Positions 18,029 through 27,170 are shown, counted from the stretch's first letter. The stretch: 64,000 bases of DNA from an uncultured Bacilli bacterium (GCA_944372115.1 CALVYH010000004.1:1-64000), one strand, 5' to 3'. Numbers and translations are program-made. Notes: generated from the sequence alone by a model not told the origin.

Positions 18029-19858
18029 TTAATGTGCGCCTCCTACTCTATTTTGAATTTCATAAACTTCTTGATAAATTGCATTTGTCTTTAAAAGCTC
18101 TTCATGAGTACCTATACCATTAATTTCGCCATTATCCATTACGATAATCATATCAGCATCTTGGACAGAAGATATTCTTTGAGCAATAATAATTTTTGTG
18201 ATACCTGGAATAAATTCTTTAAATCCTTTTCTAATATAAGCATCAGTTTTTGTATCTACTGCACTAGTTGAATCATCTAAGATTAATACTTTTGGTTTTT
18301 TAAGTAATGCTCTAGCAATACAAAGTCTTTGTCTTTGACCACCAGAAACGTTAACACCGCCTTGTTCAATCCAACTATCATATTTTTTAGGGAAAGTTTC
18401 AATAAATGAATCGGCTTGAGCGATTTTGCAAGCTTCAATTATTTCTTCTTGAGTTGCATCTTTATTTCCCCATCTAAGGTTATCATTAATTGTTCCAGAG
18501 AATAGAATATTTTTTTGTAAAACCATCGCAACGTTATCTCTTAATGTTTTTACATCATAATTTTTAACGTTTTCTCCACCAACTTTAACTTCACCAACGC
18601 TTGCGTCATAGAATCTAGAAAGAAGATTAACTAAAGTTGATTTTGATGAACCTGTTCCACCAATAATACCAACAGTTTGACCGCTCTTAATATGTAAATT
18701 GATATTAGCTAAAGCATATTTTTCTGCATCTTCTTTATATTTAAATGAAACATTTTCATAATCAATATCCCCATTTTTAACTTCATAAAGAGGATTTTCA
18801 GGATTTTTAATGGTTGATTCTTCAGTTAAAACTTCATATGATCTTTCAATTGCTGGAACAGCCATAATGATCATAAAAAGTATCATTGCAACCATCATTA
18901 AAGATGACAAAACTTGAGCTGAATATGTAATCATAGCCGATAATGAACCAACATTAAATGGTGCATTTTCAGGACCAAATTCAATACCAAGTTCAATACA
19001 AAGCATACTTCCCATGAAAAGAATCAAACTCATTGAAAGATACATGACTGCTTGCATTGATGGATTAACTGCACTCATTATTTGTTCAACCTTTTGGAAA
19101 CCTTTACCCATTACTCCAGATTCATGTGCAAATTTTTCTTTTTGTTGATCTTCTCTGGCATAAGTTTTAACAACTCTCATTCCACGAATATTTTCTTCTG
19201 TTAATTCATTTAAATCATCATATTTTTTAAATAACTTAACAAATAATTTAGTAGCAGCCGGAATTAAACAAGCCAAAATAATAACAATAAATGGAATAGT
19301 AATTAAGAAAATCCAAGAAATTGGAGTTGCAACAACTAAAGCCATAATAAATGAGAATATAAACATAAATGGTGCTCTTACAGCAATTCTAATTAAAAGC
19401 ATATAAGCCATTTGAATATTCCATATATCTGTAGTTTGTCTTGTAATTAATGAAGAAGTTGAAAATTTATCAATGTTATTAAAAGAATAAGATGTAATTT
19501 TTTTAAATATATCAACTCTTAAATTTTTTGTTAAACCAGTAGCTGCTATTGCACTCATTCTACCAGCCGTTATTCCACAAACTAACGATAAAGCACCTAA
19601 TACTAATAAAATAACAGCATAAATTAAAACAGAATGTAAAGCTTGCTCTTTTAAGGCGTCTGTTACGGTAACATTAATAAATGAAGATAAGACTTCAATT
19701 AAAAGTGACATTATATAAGGAATGACACATTCTAATATAGTTTCCAATAAAACAAAAATAATGGATCCAAAAGCATATTTTTTATACTCACGAATGGAAT
19801 GCATTAAATATCTGAATTTTGGAATAAAACTCAACTTATGTTTAATACTTTTCGTCAT
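18029..19858 (-). CDS. ABC exporter half-transporter, degenerate-site subunit
   Basis: A 609-residue half-transporter with an N-terminal six-helix domain. Walker A GGTGSSKST is near residue 400 and the signature NVSGGQRQRLCIARAL near 504. Walker B VLILDDSTSAVD near 527 has Asp where the catalytic Glu normally sits. This is the degenerate partner of a heterodimeric exporter. It is 2 bases from the next gene and overlaps marR by 17 bases, so the three are one operon. Confidence 0.9.
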   Translation of the reverse strand: MTKSIKHKLSFIPKFRYLMHSIREYKKYAFGSIIFVLLETILECVIPYIMSLLIEVLSSFINVTVTDALKEQALHSVLIYAVILLVLGALSLVCGITAGRMSAIAATGLTKNLRVDIFKKITSYSFNNIDKFSTSSLITRQTTDIWNIQMAYMLLIRIAVRAPFMFIFSFIMALVVATPISWIFLITIPFIVIILACLIPAATKLFVKLFKKYDDLNELTEENIRGMRVVKTYAREDQQKEKFAHESGVMGKGFQKVEQIMSAVNPSMQAVMYLSMSLILFMGSMLCIELGIEFGPENAPFNVGSLSAMITYSAQVLSSLMMVAMILFMIIMAVPAIERSYEVLTEESTIKNPENPLYEVKNGDIDYENVSFKYKEDAEKYALANINLHIKSGQTVGIIGGTGSSKSTLVNLLSRFYDASVGEVKVGGENVKNYDVKTLRDNVAMVLQKNILFSGTINDNLRWGNKDATQEEIIEACKIAQADSFIETFPKKYDSWIEQGGVNVSGGQRQRLCIARALLKKPKVLILDDSTSAVDTKTDAYIRKGFKEFIPGITKIIIAQRISSVQDADMIIVMDNGEINGIGTHEELLKTNAIYQEVYEIQNRVGGAH

Positions 19859-20291
19859 TTTCTTCCTCCCTAATTTTCAAAATCAATTCTTCGAATAATT
19901 TGAATAAAGTATCTCTATCTTTCTTCTTTAACTTATCAGTCAATTGATTGTCGAATTTTTTTACCTTTTCAAGATTAAAATCATTAAAATCATGACCTTT
20001 TTTTGTAACAGTTAATATCTTTTTTCTTTGATCTGAAGGATCAACTCTTCTTTCAATATAACCTTTTTTCTCTAAAGAAGAAATAAGATCACTTGCAACA
20101 GCCTTACCAATATAAAACTCATCTTCTATATCTTTTTGAATTGTATCTAGATTTTCATTTTCTCTATGACAAATATAATCAACCACCATGCAATCGTGAG
20201 TTGAAATTCCATTTTCCTTGTCATATCTTTCGAGTTTCTTAGAAATATAACGAGATAAATAATGTAAATAGTAAGATACTGTCTTTTCCAT
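19842..20291 (-). CDS. MarR family transcriptional regulator
   Basis: A winged-helix repressor of about 150 residues. The start is set at 20291 (MEKTVSYYLHYL) because the upstream extension runs through the operator and promoter. The central helix-turn-helix region (GKAVASDLISSLEKKGYIERR) and the wing motif DPSDQRKKILTVTKKG are typical. It is first in the operon with the exporter genes. Two tandem palindromes at its promoter suggest that it represses itself and the exporter. Confidence 0.92.
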   Translation of the reverse strand: MEKTVSYYLHYLSRYISKKLERYDKENGISTHDCMVVDYICHRENENLDTIQKDIEDEFYIGKAVASDLISSLEKKGYIERRVDPSDQRKKILTVTKKGHDFNDFNLEKVKKFDNQLTDKLKKKDRDTLFKLFEELILKIREEENDEKY

Positions 20292-20296
20292 AATTA

Positions 20297-20333
20297 GTTC
20301 GTTTTCGAACAAAATTATAGTTTGTAAACGAAC
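20297..20333. promoter_or_regulatory. Two tandem MarR operators
   Basis: GTTCG-N4-CGAAC at 20297-20310 and GTTTG-N4-CGAAC at 20320-20333 are two copies of the same dyad, 23 bp apart start to start. One lies just downstream of the -10 and the other in the -35/-10 spacer, a layout suited to autorepression. Confidence 0.75.
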
Positions 20334-20342
20334 TAAAATCAA
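20314..20342 (-). promoter_or_regulatory. Promoter of the marR-exporter operon
   Basis: On the minus strand -35 TTGATT (20342-20337) and -10 TATAAT (20319-20314) are separated by 17 bases. Confidence 0.75.
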
Positions 20343-20392
20343 GATAATTTTTATATATTAATATATCGTAATTAGTTTTTTAAAAATTAAAA

Positions 20393-20420
20393 GAAAAATA
20401 CGATATTTATCGTATTTTTC
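20393..20420. terminator. Bidirectional terminator
   Basis: A 12-bp stem (GAAAAATACGAT/ATCGTATTTTTC) with a 4-base loop. It lies about 80 bases after the end of the small gene at 20497-20660 in the minus direction. Confidence 0.75.
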
Positions 20421-20496
20421 AATATTTATAATTAAAATAAAATTTTTATTTTTATTATTTCTACAATTATGAAAGCGGTTACAATGAAATGAGACA

Positions 20497-20660
20497 CTAA
20501 AACCAATCATTTCTTCTTATCGGAACTAAAGCTTCGTCTGTTCCGCCATTTTCAAGAATATATTTTTTAAGCAAAAATCTTCGTATTTTTTATTTTCTTC
20601 ACGAATTTTCTTGCTTCTTTCTAAATCTTTTCTTTTTTGTTTTTTAGTTAATCTCTTCAT
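20497..20660 (-). pseudogene. Small basic protein gene with an A-tract frameshift
   Basis: It has a strong AAGGAGG site and an ATG at 20660, and opens MKRLTKKQKRKDLERSKKIR. The zero frame ends after 44 codons at 20526. The -1 frame past an A6 tract (about 20555-20562) continues naturally as KKYILENGGTDEALVPIRRN and ends at 20497. One missing A in the tract would explain this. So would -1 slippage, because the zero-frame heptamer is A-AAA-AAT. Function unknown; the intact form would be about 54 residues. Confidence 0.55.
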
Positions 20661-20740
20661 TATTGTCCTCCTTATAATCATTATAACTTTTAGAATAGAA
20701 TTTTTTTATTAAGTCAAAAGCGATTTCTTTTACTACTTAA

Positions 20741-20777
20741 AAGAAAAATATCGCTTCTTATTAGCGATATTTTTCTT
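20741..20777. terminator. Terminator of the YebC-like gene
   Basis: A perfect 15-bp stem (AAGAAAAATATCGCT and complement) with a 7-base loop, about 40 bases after the yebC-like stop. Confidence 0.85.
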
Positions 20778-20814
20778 AATTGTTATTAATAAATATATAA
20801 ATATAAAGATAAAA

Positions 20815-21531
20815 TTAGTTAGATGCTGATAAATCAACATTATGATAAACGTTTTGAACATCTTCACAATCATCAAGTTGATCAAGTAAATCTTTAAACT
20901 TAGTTAACTCTTCGCCACCTAATGTAATTTTATCATTTGCAAGCATTGTAATTTCAGCAGCTTCAAAATCTTCAACTCCTAATGTTTTTAATGCTTCTTT
21001 TGCTTTTTCAAAATCAGAAGGTGAAACAATAACTTCTACTTCACCATCTTCATTATCAATGCTTCTAACATCAACATCATTTAAAATTAATGCTTCTTCT
21101 AAACTATCTTCACTACCTTCATATTTAAAATCTAATAATCCGACATGTTCAAAATTATAAGAAACACTTCCGAGTTGTCCACCTTTTCTAGTAACGATTG
21201 TTCTAACATTAACTAAGGCTCTATTTGAATTATCAGTTAATGTATCAATGATTAAAAGTGAACCAGCTGGGCCTAAAGCTTCATATCTTCCTTCAATATA
21301 AGAAGTATTATCTCCGCCTTGAGCTTTTTTAATTGCTCTATCAATAACGTCTTTTGGACATTGTTTTCTATATTTATCAATTGCACTTCTTAAAGCAAGA
21401 TTGGAGTTAGGATCAGGAACACCCTTTTTGGCGGCCATATAGATTTCTTTTGAGGCACGCATATAAATTGCACTTTTCTTTTTTGCAGTTGCAGCCATGG
21501 AAGCAGCTCTTACTTCAAAATGTCTTCCCAT
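20815..21531 (-). CDS. YebC/PmpR family regulator (YeeN-like branch)
   Basis: A 238-residue cytoplasmic protein of the YebC family (DNA-binding regulators; some members ease ribosome stalling). The opening MGRHFEVRAASMAATAKKKS is that of the YeeN branch rather than the MAGHSKWANI type. The central ALGPAGSLLIIDTLTDN and RKGGQLGSVSYNFEHVG segments are conserved in the family. Full length, monocistronic, with a GGAG site before the ATG. Confidence 0.9.
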   Translation of the reverse strand: MGRHFEVRAASMAATAKKKSAIYMRASKEIYMAAKKGVPDPNSNLALRSAIDKYRKQCPKDVIDRAIKKAQGGDNTSYIEGRYEALGPAGSLLIIDTLTDNSNRALVNVRTIVTRKGGQLGSVSYNFEHVGLLDFKYEGSEDSLEEALILNDVDVRSIDNEDGEVEVIVSPSDFEKAKEALKTLGVEDFEAAEITMLANDKITLGGEELTKFKDLLDQLDDCEDVQNVYHNVDLSASN

Positions 21532-21867
21532 ATTCTTCTTCTCCTTTTAAATTAATAATAAAAAATTTATTTATCTATAAATAAATCTTTTTAATTTTAT
21601 TACTTATTAAATAAGTATTCAATAATTATTAAAACATCGTTAAATTCTAATAAATATTGACAAATTCATATATAAAAAGATTCGATTTATAAATAATTTT
21701 TAACAATTTAATAAAAACTAATCTATCTAAAACTTACTTATGCAATATTGCACAAGTAAGTTTTAAGTTTGATGAAATATTATAATTTTGAAGATAGTGA
21801 AGTGATTGTGAAGTTTTCTTCACTATTACTTCACTATTTTCTTCACTAAATAGTGAAGTAATTAATT
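21532..21867. repeat. Intergenic hairpins and a six-copy AGTGAAG array
   Basis: This holds a near-perfect 36-base palindrome at 21729-21764 (AAAACTTACTT arms around TGCAA/TTGCA). Six copies of AGTGAAG or its complement follow between 21796 and 21858, at 21796, 21807, 21818, 21829, 21841 and 21852, roughly every 11-12 bases. The last copies form a 15-bp inverted repeat (21825-21839 with 21848-21862), directly after the stop of the COG2865 gene. The same motif occurs once upstream of that gene pair at 23371-23380. Confidence 0.7.
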
Positions 21868-22779
21868 TTATTCAATAAAAACCTTTTCCTTATTTGAAAA
21901 ATAAACAGATTCTTTTTTGCTTATATTCTTTTTAATTAAATAATTATCTTTAACAAGAGGTAAAATAACATTTTTTCTAAAATAGCTGGAAGGTTTTATT
22001 TTTAAATAAGATGCAATTTCTTTAACATTTTTTGCTTTATTAAAACAATAAGATAATATTTCTAAATCGTATTTATTATCTCTTTTTTCATTTATATATA
22101 TTTTTGGAGCGATATTTGAATTGACCACTCCTCCTTTAAATGACAAATCTGGTAAAGTTAAAGAAAAATATGAAGAAGATGAAGAGACATATGGTGAATA
22201 AACTTTATCATAACGAGAATACTCTTCTTCAATTTTATCGAATCCACTGCCTTTCTTTTCCATTAATTTTAAAATAGTAAAAATATTACATATCACTTCA
22301 TTTCTTCTAATAGGTGGGATAGAAGCTAAGTCTTTCTCTTTATTTAAATAAGGCGAATTTAATAAAGAACCTGGAGAAATAATCTCTAATCGATCTTTAA
22401 AAAGATTAATTTCTATTTGACTACCATTTATAAAATAATTTCTATGAGCTAAGGCATTTATAATTCCTTTATCAAGAGCTTTTAAAGGATAGGAAATTAA
22501 CTCTTCTTGTCCTCCATCACTTTTTTTAATAAAACCATTTGCAGTTCTAGAAAGAATAAATTCCTTTATTTGTAAATATTCGTCTAAAAGATTGCTTTTT
22601 ATTGTTTTTGTAGCAAAAAAAGTGTTATCACCTTTGGAAACTCCTAAAAATTGACTACATTCAACAAGTGTTTTCTCTAAATTATAGTTGTCTTTAAATA
22701 ATATTGCTCCTTTTGTTAATTTCTTATTTATAGATATAAAATTAATTGATATCAACTCTTTAATAGTAAGTTTTTTCAA
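21868..22779 (-). CDS. COG2865-type regulator, ATPase and winged-helix half
   Basis: 303 residues matching the C-terminal two thirds of the protein at 45979-47406. A GHKL-like ATP-binding region has the motif GIINALAHRNYF near residue 110 and EIISPGSL near 133, then RRNEVICNIF and EKKGSGFDKI. A C-terminal winged helix spans about residues 235-300 (EILSYCFNKAKNVKEIASYL). It starts with TTG, overlapping the TGA of the upstream half (TTGA), with an in-frame TAA just before the TTG and no ribosome site. Translation therefore depends on re-initiation. Family members are normally one chain. Confidence 0.75.
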   Translation of the reverse strand: MKKLTIKELISINFISINKKLTKGAILFKDNYNLEKTLVECSQFLGVSKGDNTFFATKTIKSNLLDEYLQIKEFILSRTANGFIKKSDGGQEELISYPLKALDKGIINALAHRNYFINGSQIEINLFKDRLEIISPGSLLNSPYLNKEKDLASIPPIRRNEVICNIFTILKLMEKKGSGFDKIEEEYSRYDKVYSPYVSSSSSYFSLTLPDLSFKGGVVNSNIAPKIYINEKRDNKYDLEILSYCFNKAKNVKEIASYLKIKPSSYFRKNVILPLVKDNYLIKKNISKKESVYFSNKEKVFIE

Positions 22780-23339
22780 TTAACTTTTTCATAATAATCA
22801 AAAAGTTTTGAAAATTCTTTTTCATTAAAATCTTCGGAAGTAACTTCTTCATCAAAAGAAATGTTTTCGCTATTTAAAACTAATTCTCGAATTTCTTCTC
22901 CGCTTGCAATCGAAGTTTCTCCAAAATGTCTAACAAAAATAAAACCTATACCATGAAATCTTAATGAAATCGGTTTATATTTTGCTTCAAAAATTTCTAA
23001 TTTTAAAACATAGCTTGTAAAAGAATCTTTTTCTTTAATAGGAATTTCGCTAATTTCATATTTAATTGGTGGCTCTAAATGATTCTTTATATTTCTATGA
23101 ATCATCAAAATTATTTTGTCAGCTAAAGTATGATTAAAAGGCTTGATCTCATGAGTCTCATCATCAACTCCAATATAAATTATTCCTCCTGAACAATTTG
23201 CAAAAGCGGCTATCTCTTTAAGCCGATTAAATTCATAACGCTCACCGGTTTTTTCGTTAACTCCTTCTTTTAAAATTCTTTTAAATTCAACTTTATTTGT
23301 TTCTATATTTACACCTATTTCTAATTCTTCAATATTCAT
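22776..23339 (-). CDS. COG2865-type regulator, AlbA_2 half
   Basis: 187 residues forming an AlbA_2 (Schlafen-type) domain: the KVEFKRILKEGVNEKTGERY opening, FANCSGGIIYIGVDDE, and the FIFVRHFGETSIASGEEI strand pair. It equals the first 185 residues or so of the single-chain protein at 45979-47406. It ends in a TGA overlapping the next gene's TTG. A copy of the AGTGAAG motif lies between its -10 (TATAAT, 23367-23362 on the minus strand) and upstream sequence. Confidence 0.75.
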   Translation of the reverse strand: MNIEELEIGVNIETNKVEFKRILKEGVNEKTGERYEFNRLKEIAAFANCSGGIIYIGVDDETHEIKPFNHTLADKIILMIHRNIKNHLEPPIKYEISEIPIKEKDSFTSYVLKLEIFEAKYKPISLRFHGIGFIFVRHFGETSIASGEEIRELVLNSENISFDEEVTSEDFNEKEFSKLFDYYEKVN

Positions 23340-24385
23340 ATAAACCTCGAATTTATTTAATTATACAAAATAGTGAAGTAGTTTTTCGTTATTCATATAG
23401 TGCAAGAAAACTTTTTATGAATTAAATTATTAAGATTTTATATCTAGATTAACTTCTTCTTTTATTTATATATCAACTACTATTTCATTTGTTCTTAAAA
23501 ATAGAAAAATGGATTAATAAACAATCCATTTTTCATTTATATAATAGTTATTTATTACTTAAATAAAATAATTCTTTAAAAATTAAAATATATAAGGCAC
23601 TAATATTTAAAAAATTATCAAGAGAAAAATAATATTATTAAAAAATAACTAATACGATAATAATTAAAGACTATGAAGAATTATTTATTAATAAAGTAAT
23701 AAAACAACTATTTATCATTAAAATATTTTCGCTAGTTAATAAAGTAATAATATTATTAGTTTCATATTTATTTAAATAAATGATTTCATTTATAAAACCT
23801 ATTTAACTTTTAAAGAATAAATATCTTACTTACCTTTCACTAGCTTTAACTAAAAATTTAGGGATAGGACATATGTTAAAAAGAAAATTTAGTTAAAGTT
23901 AGTGAAAAAGTGTGAAGATATGTTGTTACGAATTGTGACTAATTATATTTTTGATAAAAATTTAATCTTTGATTAATTTGAAAATACAAAATTAAAATTT
24001 GCTCTCTTTCTATTTCAAAAAAATTACATTAGTATCAAAAATTTTAAGTAGATATTATTCCACCTTTCTCTAATAAAGTTTATTAACCATTCAGCCTATT
24101 TATCCATTCCACTAAAACTTTAAATATTTTTCTCTTAAACACAGCATTTCTTTTTTTAAAAAGATCATATTTGTCGTCATTTCAACATGTTTTTTGCAAA
24201 AAGTTAGGTTTTTCAGAGCTTTATTTCTTTCAATATGGACCAAGTACATTAGGAACAATATCTAAAGAGCTTTTTAAAAATATTGATTTCGCTTTATATT
24301 TAGTTAATCTTAAAATCTTTCTATAAAATATAAGTAATTAAAATTATATAAAAATAAATCAAACAATAGTTTTATTATGATATTT
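23340..24385. other. Gene-poor interval with a hairpin element and decayed coding fragments
   Basis: No intact gene is seen. It contains an AGTGAAG copy (23371-23380), a 101-base fold-back element (23821-23921), a 20-base dispersed motif (24193-24212) and minus-strand open fragments without starts. Examples are a stretch opening KYDLFKKRNAVFKRKIFKVL near 24175-24080, and KYKAKSIFLKSSLDIVPNVL near 24300-24230. I could not assign the fragments to a family. Confidence 0.45.
23821..23921. repeat. Fold-back (MITE-like) element
   Basis: TTTCACTAGCTTTAACTAAA (23835-23854) pairs with 23888-23907 with a single mismatch. The pairing resumes further out with ATATCTT/AAGATAT, making imperfect arms of over 30 bases around a loop of about 33 bases. 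No coding is seen. A miniature transposable element or a long hairpin RNA would both fit. Confidence 0.45.
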
Positions 24386-25696
24386 TTAATATTTATTAAA
24401 AATATCTTCATCTAAAAGGAAATCATAAAGATTTAAATATAATATTCCATCTTCATCATAATAATTTCCGCTATTAACTTTTGTAATGATAATTTTTTTA
24501 AAATTATCATTTATTTTTAATAAACTATTTTTCTCTTGTTTTCTTTTTTCTTCATTATCAATAAAAAACGCTGATTGTAGATAATAGGTTAATCCATTTT
24601 TTTCTATTATAAAATCAACCTCATAAGTTTTTTTAACTTGTTTAGAGTTAATAAACTCATTTTTTACAATATTTCCAATAAATACATTATATTTTCTTTT
24701 AATTAATTCATTATAAATAACATTTTCCATATAATGAGGTTCTTGAGTAAAATTATTAAAATTATTTGCGGCATATCTAATTCCTAAATCATTGAAATAT
24801 ATTTTTTTATTAGTTCCTAATATTTTTTTACCCTTTAAATCTTTTATTTCAACGCTTCTAAAAATATAAGCTTCTTCAATCTTTTTTAAATAAGAAGATA
24901 TTGTTGGAGAAGATACCTCAATATGTTCTTTACTTTTAAAAATATTCTCTAATTTCAACGTATTAAAAAGAGTTCCGACATTATTAGCTAAATAATTAAT
25001 TAAAGTTAATAAAAAAGTAGAGTTTTTTCGAATTTTATTATTTTCAATGATATCTTTAATATAAATGGTTTTATATATATCAGTTAAATATTCTCTTTTT
25101 TCATTTTCACTATTTAATTCCAATGTTAAAGGAAGACCTCCATATCGAATATAATATTGATATATTTTTTCAATATCGTTATTAAACATATTTTTATAGC
25201 AATCATAATATTCTTTAAAAGAAAGAGGGAATACTTCTATATTGTAATTTCTTCCTCTAAATTCAGTAGCAATCTCACTACTTAACATATGGGAATTTGA
25301 ACCAGTTACAAAGATTTGAACATTTTTTATATCGTTTAATTCCATTAAAGCATCATAAAAGGTTAAAATATTTCCTTCTACGTCTTTATTTTTCATTGAT
25401 TTAAGGTTTTGAATTTCATCAATTAATAGATAATTTGTTTTTCCATCATAAATTATTCTTTCTTTAAAATATTTCACAAATTCATAAAGATTTCTATATT
25501 TAGCATTTGAAAGAATATCAAGTTTTAACTCAATAATGTGATCATCTCTAACTCCATTTTCAATTAAATAATTTTTAAAAATATTATAAAGTAAAAATGA
25601 TTTTCCTACTCTTCTAGGACCAACGATAACTTTAATTAACTTTGTGTTTAAAGATGAAACTAAATCTTTCAAATAATTATCTCTTTTAATATACAT
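24386..25696 (-). CDS. AAA_14 / DUF4143 ATPase
   Basis: A 436-residue ATPase of the AAA_14 family common in host-associated Bacillota. Walker A GPRRVGKS is near residue 25, Walker B NYLLIDEIQNLKS near 100, and sensor motif IFVTGSNSHML near 140. The C-terminal DUF4143 region has a nuclease-like VDFIIEKNG box near residue 355. Such proteins have been linked to mobile DNA and toxin-antitoxin-like behaviour, but their role is unproven. It is monocistronic. Two related palindromes lie upstream (25736 and 25798), the proximal one over the -35 region. Confidence 0.82.
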   Translation of the reverse strand: MYIKRDNYLKDLVSSLNTKLIKVIVGPRRVGKSFLLYNIFKNYLIENGVRDDHIIELKLDILSNAKYRNLYEFVKYFKERIIYDGKTNYLLIDEIQNLKSMKNKDVEGNILTFYDALMELNDIKNVQIFVTGSNSHMLSSEIATEFRGRNYNIEVFPLSFKEYYDCYKNMFNNDIEKIYQYYIRYGGLPLTLELNSENEKREYLTDIYKTIYIKDIIENNKIRKNSTFLLTLINYLANNVGTLFNTLKLENIFKSKEHIEVSSPTISSYLKKIEEAYIFRSVEIKDLKGKKILGTNKKIYFNDLGIRYAANNFNNFTQEPHYMENVIYNELIKRKYNVFIGNIVKNEFINSKQVKKTYEVDFIIEKNGLTYYLQSAFFIDNEEKRKQEKNSLLKINDNFKKIIITKVNSGNYYDEDGILYLNLYDFLLDEDIFNKY

Positions 25697-25735
25697 AAAC
25701 TTTTTACTCTTTTTAAATATTATATTTTAAATTTA

Positions 25736-25810
25736 AGTAGAGTTCTACTATTTTTTAAAATAAAATTAATAAAAAATTCTTTTTAACTTTAAATTTTGGT
25801 AGAATTCTAT
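25736..25810. promoter_or_regulatory. Paired palindromes upstream of the AAA_14 gene
   Basis: AGTAGAGTTCTACT (25736-25749) and GGTAGAATTCTAT (25798-25810) share the dyad GTAGA-N2-TCTA(C/T). On the minus strand a TATAAT lies 17 bases after the proximal copy, so it would overlap the -35. They look like operators; the cognate protein is unknown. Confidence 0.5.
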
Positions 25811-25950
25811 ATAAATTGATAATATGGATACTTCAAGTTTTACTTTCTTTAATAATAAAAATTACTTTTTTATAAGGGTGGAAATTCCGAAGTAAATATT
25901 TAAATATCATTAATTAATAAACCTCACAAAATAAATAACAAGACTAAAAA

Positions 25951-26101
25951 TATATATAGGTTTTTACTTTTCCTAAAGAAAAACTTCATTGATTTCTGAT
26001 TTTTTAGTTAAGAAAGCCTCATAAAAGAATATAAGACTAATAGGAAGTAGGTCAAAAGTCAAATTAAAAAGAAAATATAGTTTTCAAAGAATAACTCCTT
26101 A
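25951..26101 (+). repeat. Dispersed ~150-bp repeat, copy 1
   Basis: This segment matches the reverse complement of 41488-41644 over almost its whole length. Shared blocks include AGTTAAGAAAGCCTCAT, GGTCAAAAGTCAAATTAAAA and AAGAAAATATAGTT, with small indels between. No coding is evident. Probably the remains of a mobile element. Confidence 0.65.
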
Positions 26102-26134
26102 TTTCCTTTCTAGAGAAATAAGGAAAAGAACGAT

Positions 26135-26347
26135 TTAAAAAATAAAACGACAAATAAAATTAATAATCATTTTAAAATCATTAATTTTATTTTCTTTAAG
26201 TTTTGAATTTTTTATTTTAAAAGCAAGAGATAAAGAAATTAATATAAATGTTAAACTAGCTACTATTAGTATTATTAAGGTTGAATTTAAATAAATTATA
26301 TAAGTTTTAAGATTGGTATTTAATAAATAAATAGCAATTGAATTGGT
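26135..26347 (-). pseudogene. Fragment of a membrane protein
   Basis: An open stretch of about 70 codons with one clear transmembrane segment (STLIILIVASLTFILISLSL) and a basic tail, ending at a TAA at 26135. It is closed upstream by TAA and has no start codon or ribosome site. Probably the 3' remnant of a lost gene. Confidence 0.35.
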
Positions 26348-26564
26348 ACCTTACTTTTAAAAGGTAGCAATAAAAGTTTTGTTAAAAAAGTAAGTTAAGT
26401 TTAATGAGAAAACTAACAATTGACAATAGGAAAAAAGATAAACTTAAATGAAAGTTACCACCGTCTGTCACTATTATTTTTCATCTTTTTCTTACTCAAA
26501 ATCAATCAAAAACACGATATTCATTGAACTATTTCAATTAAAAACATAGATTTTCTTTTTTTAA

Positions 26565-27060
26565 AAAATTTATTATCTTTTCCCAATGATTTCCTATTGA
26601 CCAGTTTTTCTTAAAACTATTTCTTTTAATAATTCCTTCATTTTAAATGACAATAAATACTATCTTCAGAGATTTATTTAATTTTGTTTTTAAAATAGGG
26701 ACTCTCACATACATATCTTTTCTAATTTCGAATAATGTCTTATCATTTATCTTATCATTTATCTTGTCATTTATCTTGTCATTTAAAAAATTACTATTAC
26801 GATAGAAAATAAATGTAAAAGCAAGTTCATCATTTTTATATTCTTTTCTTATGTTAGTGTTTTCATAAAAAACAAATCTTCTATTAAAGCCTTTATTAAA
26901 AGCATCAATATTAATAACCGTTGTTTAAATAAAACTAGTGTAATTAAAATAAACATTTATAAATTTAAGTTTAAACTTCTTTTTTAATAAATCTTATTGG
27001 ATCAATATTTTTTGTTAAATATTGATCCAATATTATAAATACTTATATAGAAGAATTAAT
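26565..27060 (-). pseudogene. Relic of a COG2865 regulator (copy of the gene at 31079-32434)
   Basis: The DNA aligns with the 3' part of the intact gene at 31079-32434: the winged-helix region, four copies of the 12-bp repeat unit (26738-26785), a FYRNS-like segment, and further upstream the segment encoding the DPIRF region. Frameshifts, stops and deletions prevent translation. It shows that the repeat array belongs to this gene type rather than to one locus. Confidence 0.7.
26738..26785. repeat. Four tandem 12-bp units in the COG2865 relic
   Basis: Four head-to-tail copies of TCTTATCATTTA, the last two with G at position 5. It is the same unit as at 31255-31314 and 32451-32519. Confidence 0.85.
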
Positions 27061-27170
27061 AAATATAAGAAATTATTAATTAAAATCTTTATTAATAAAA
27101 ATATTAATATTATTAAGTAAAACGTAAGCGTTGAAAATTTCACGTTCTTATCGAATGAAAATAATAAAAT

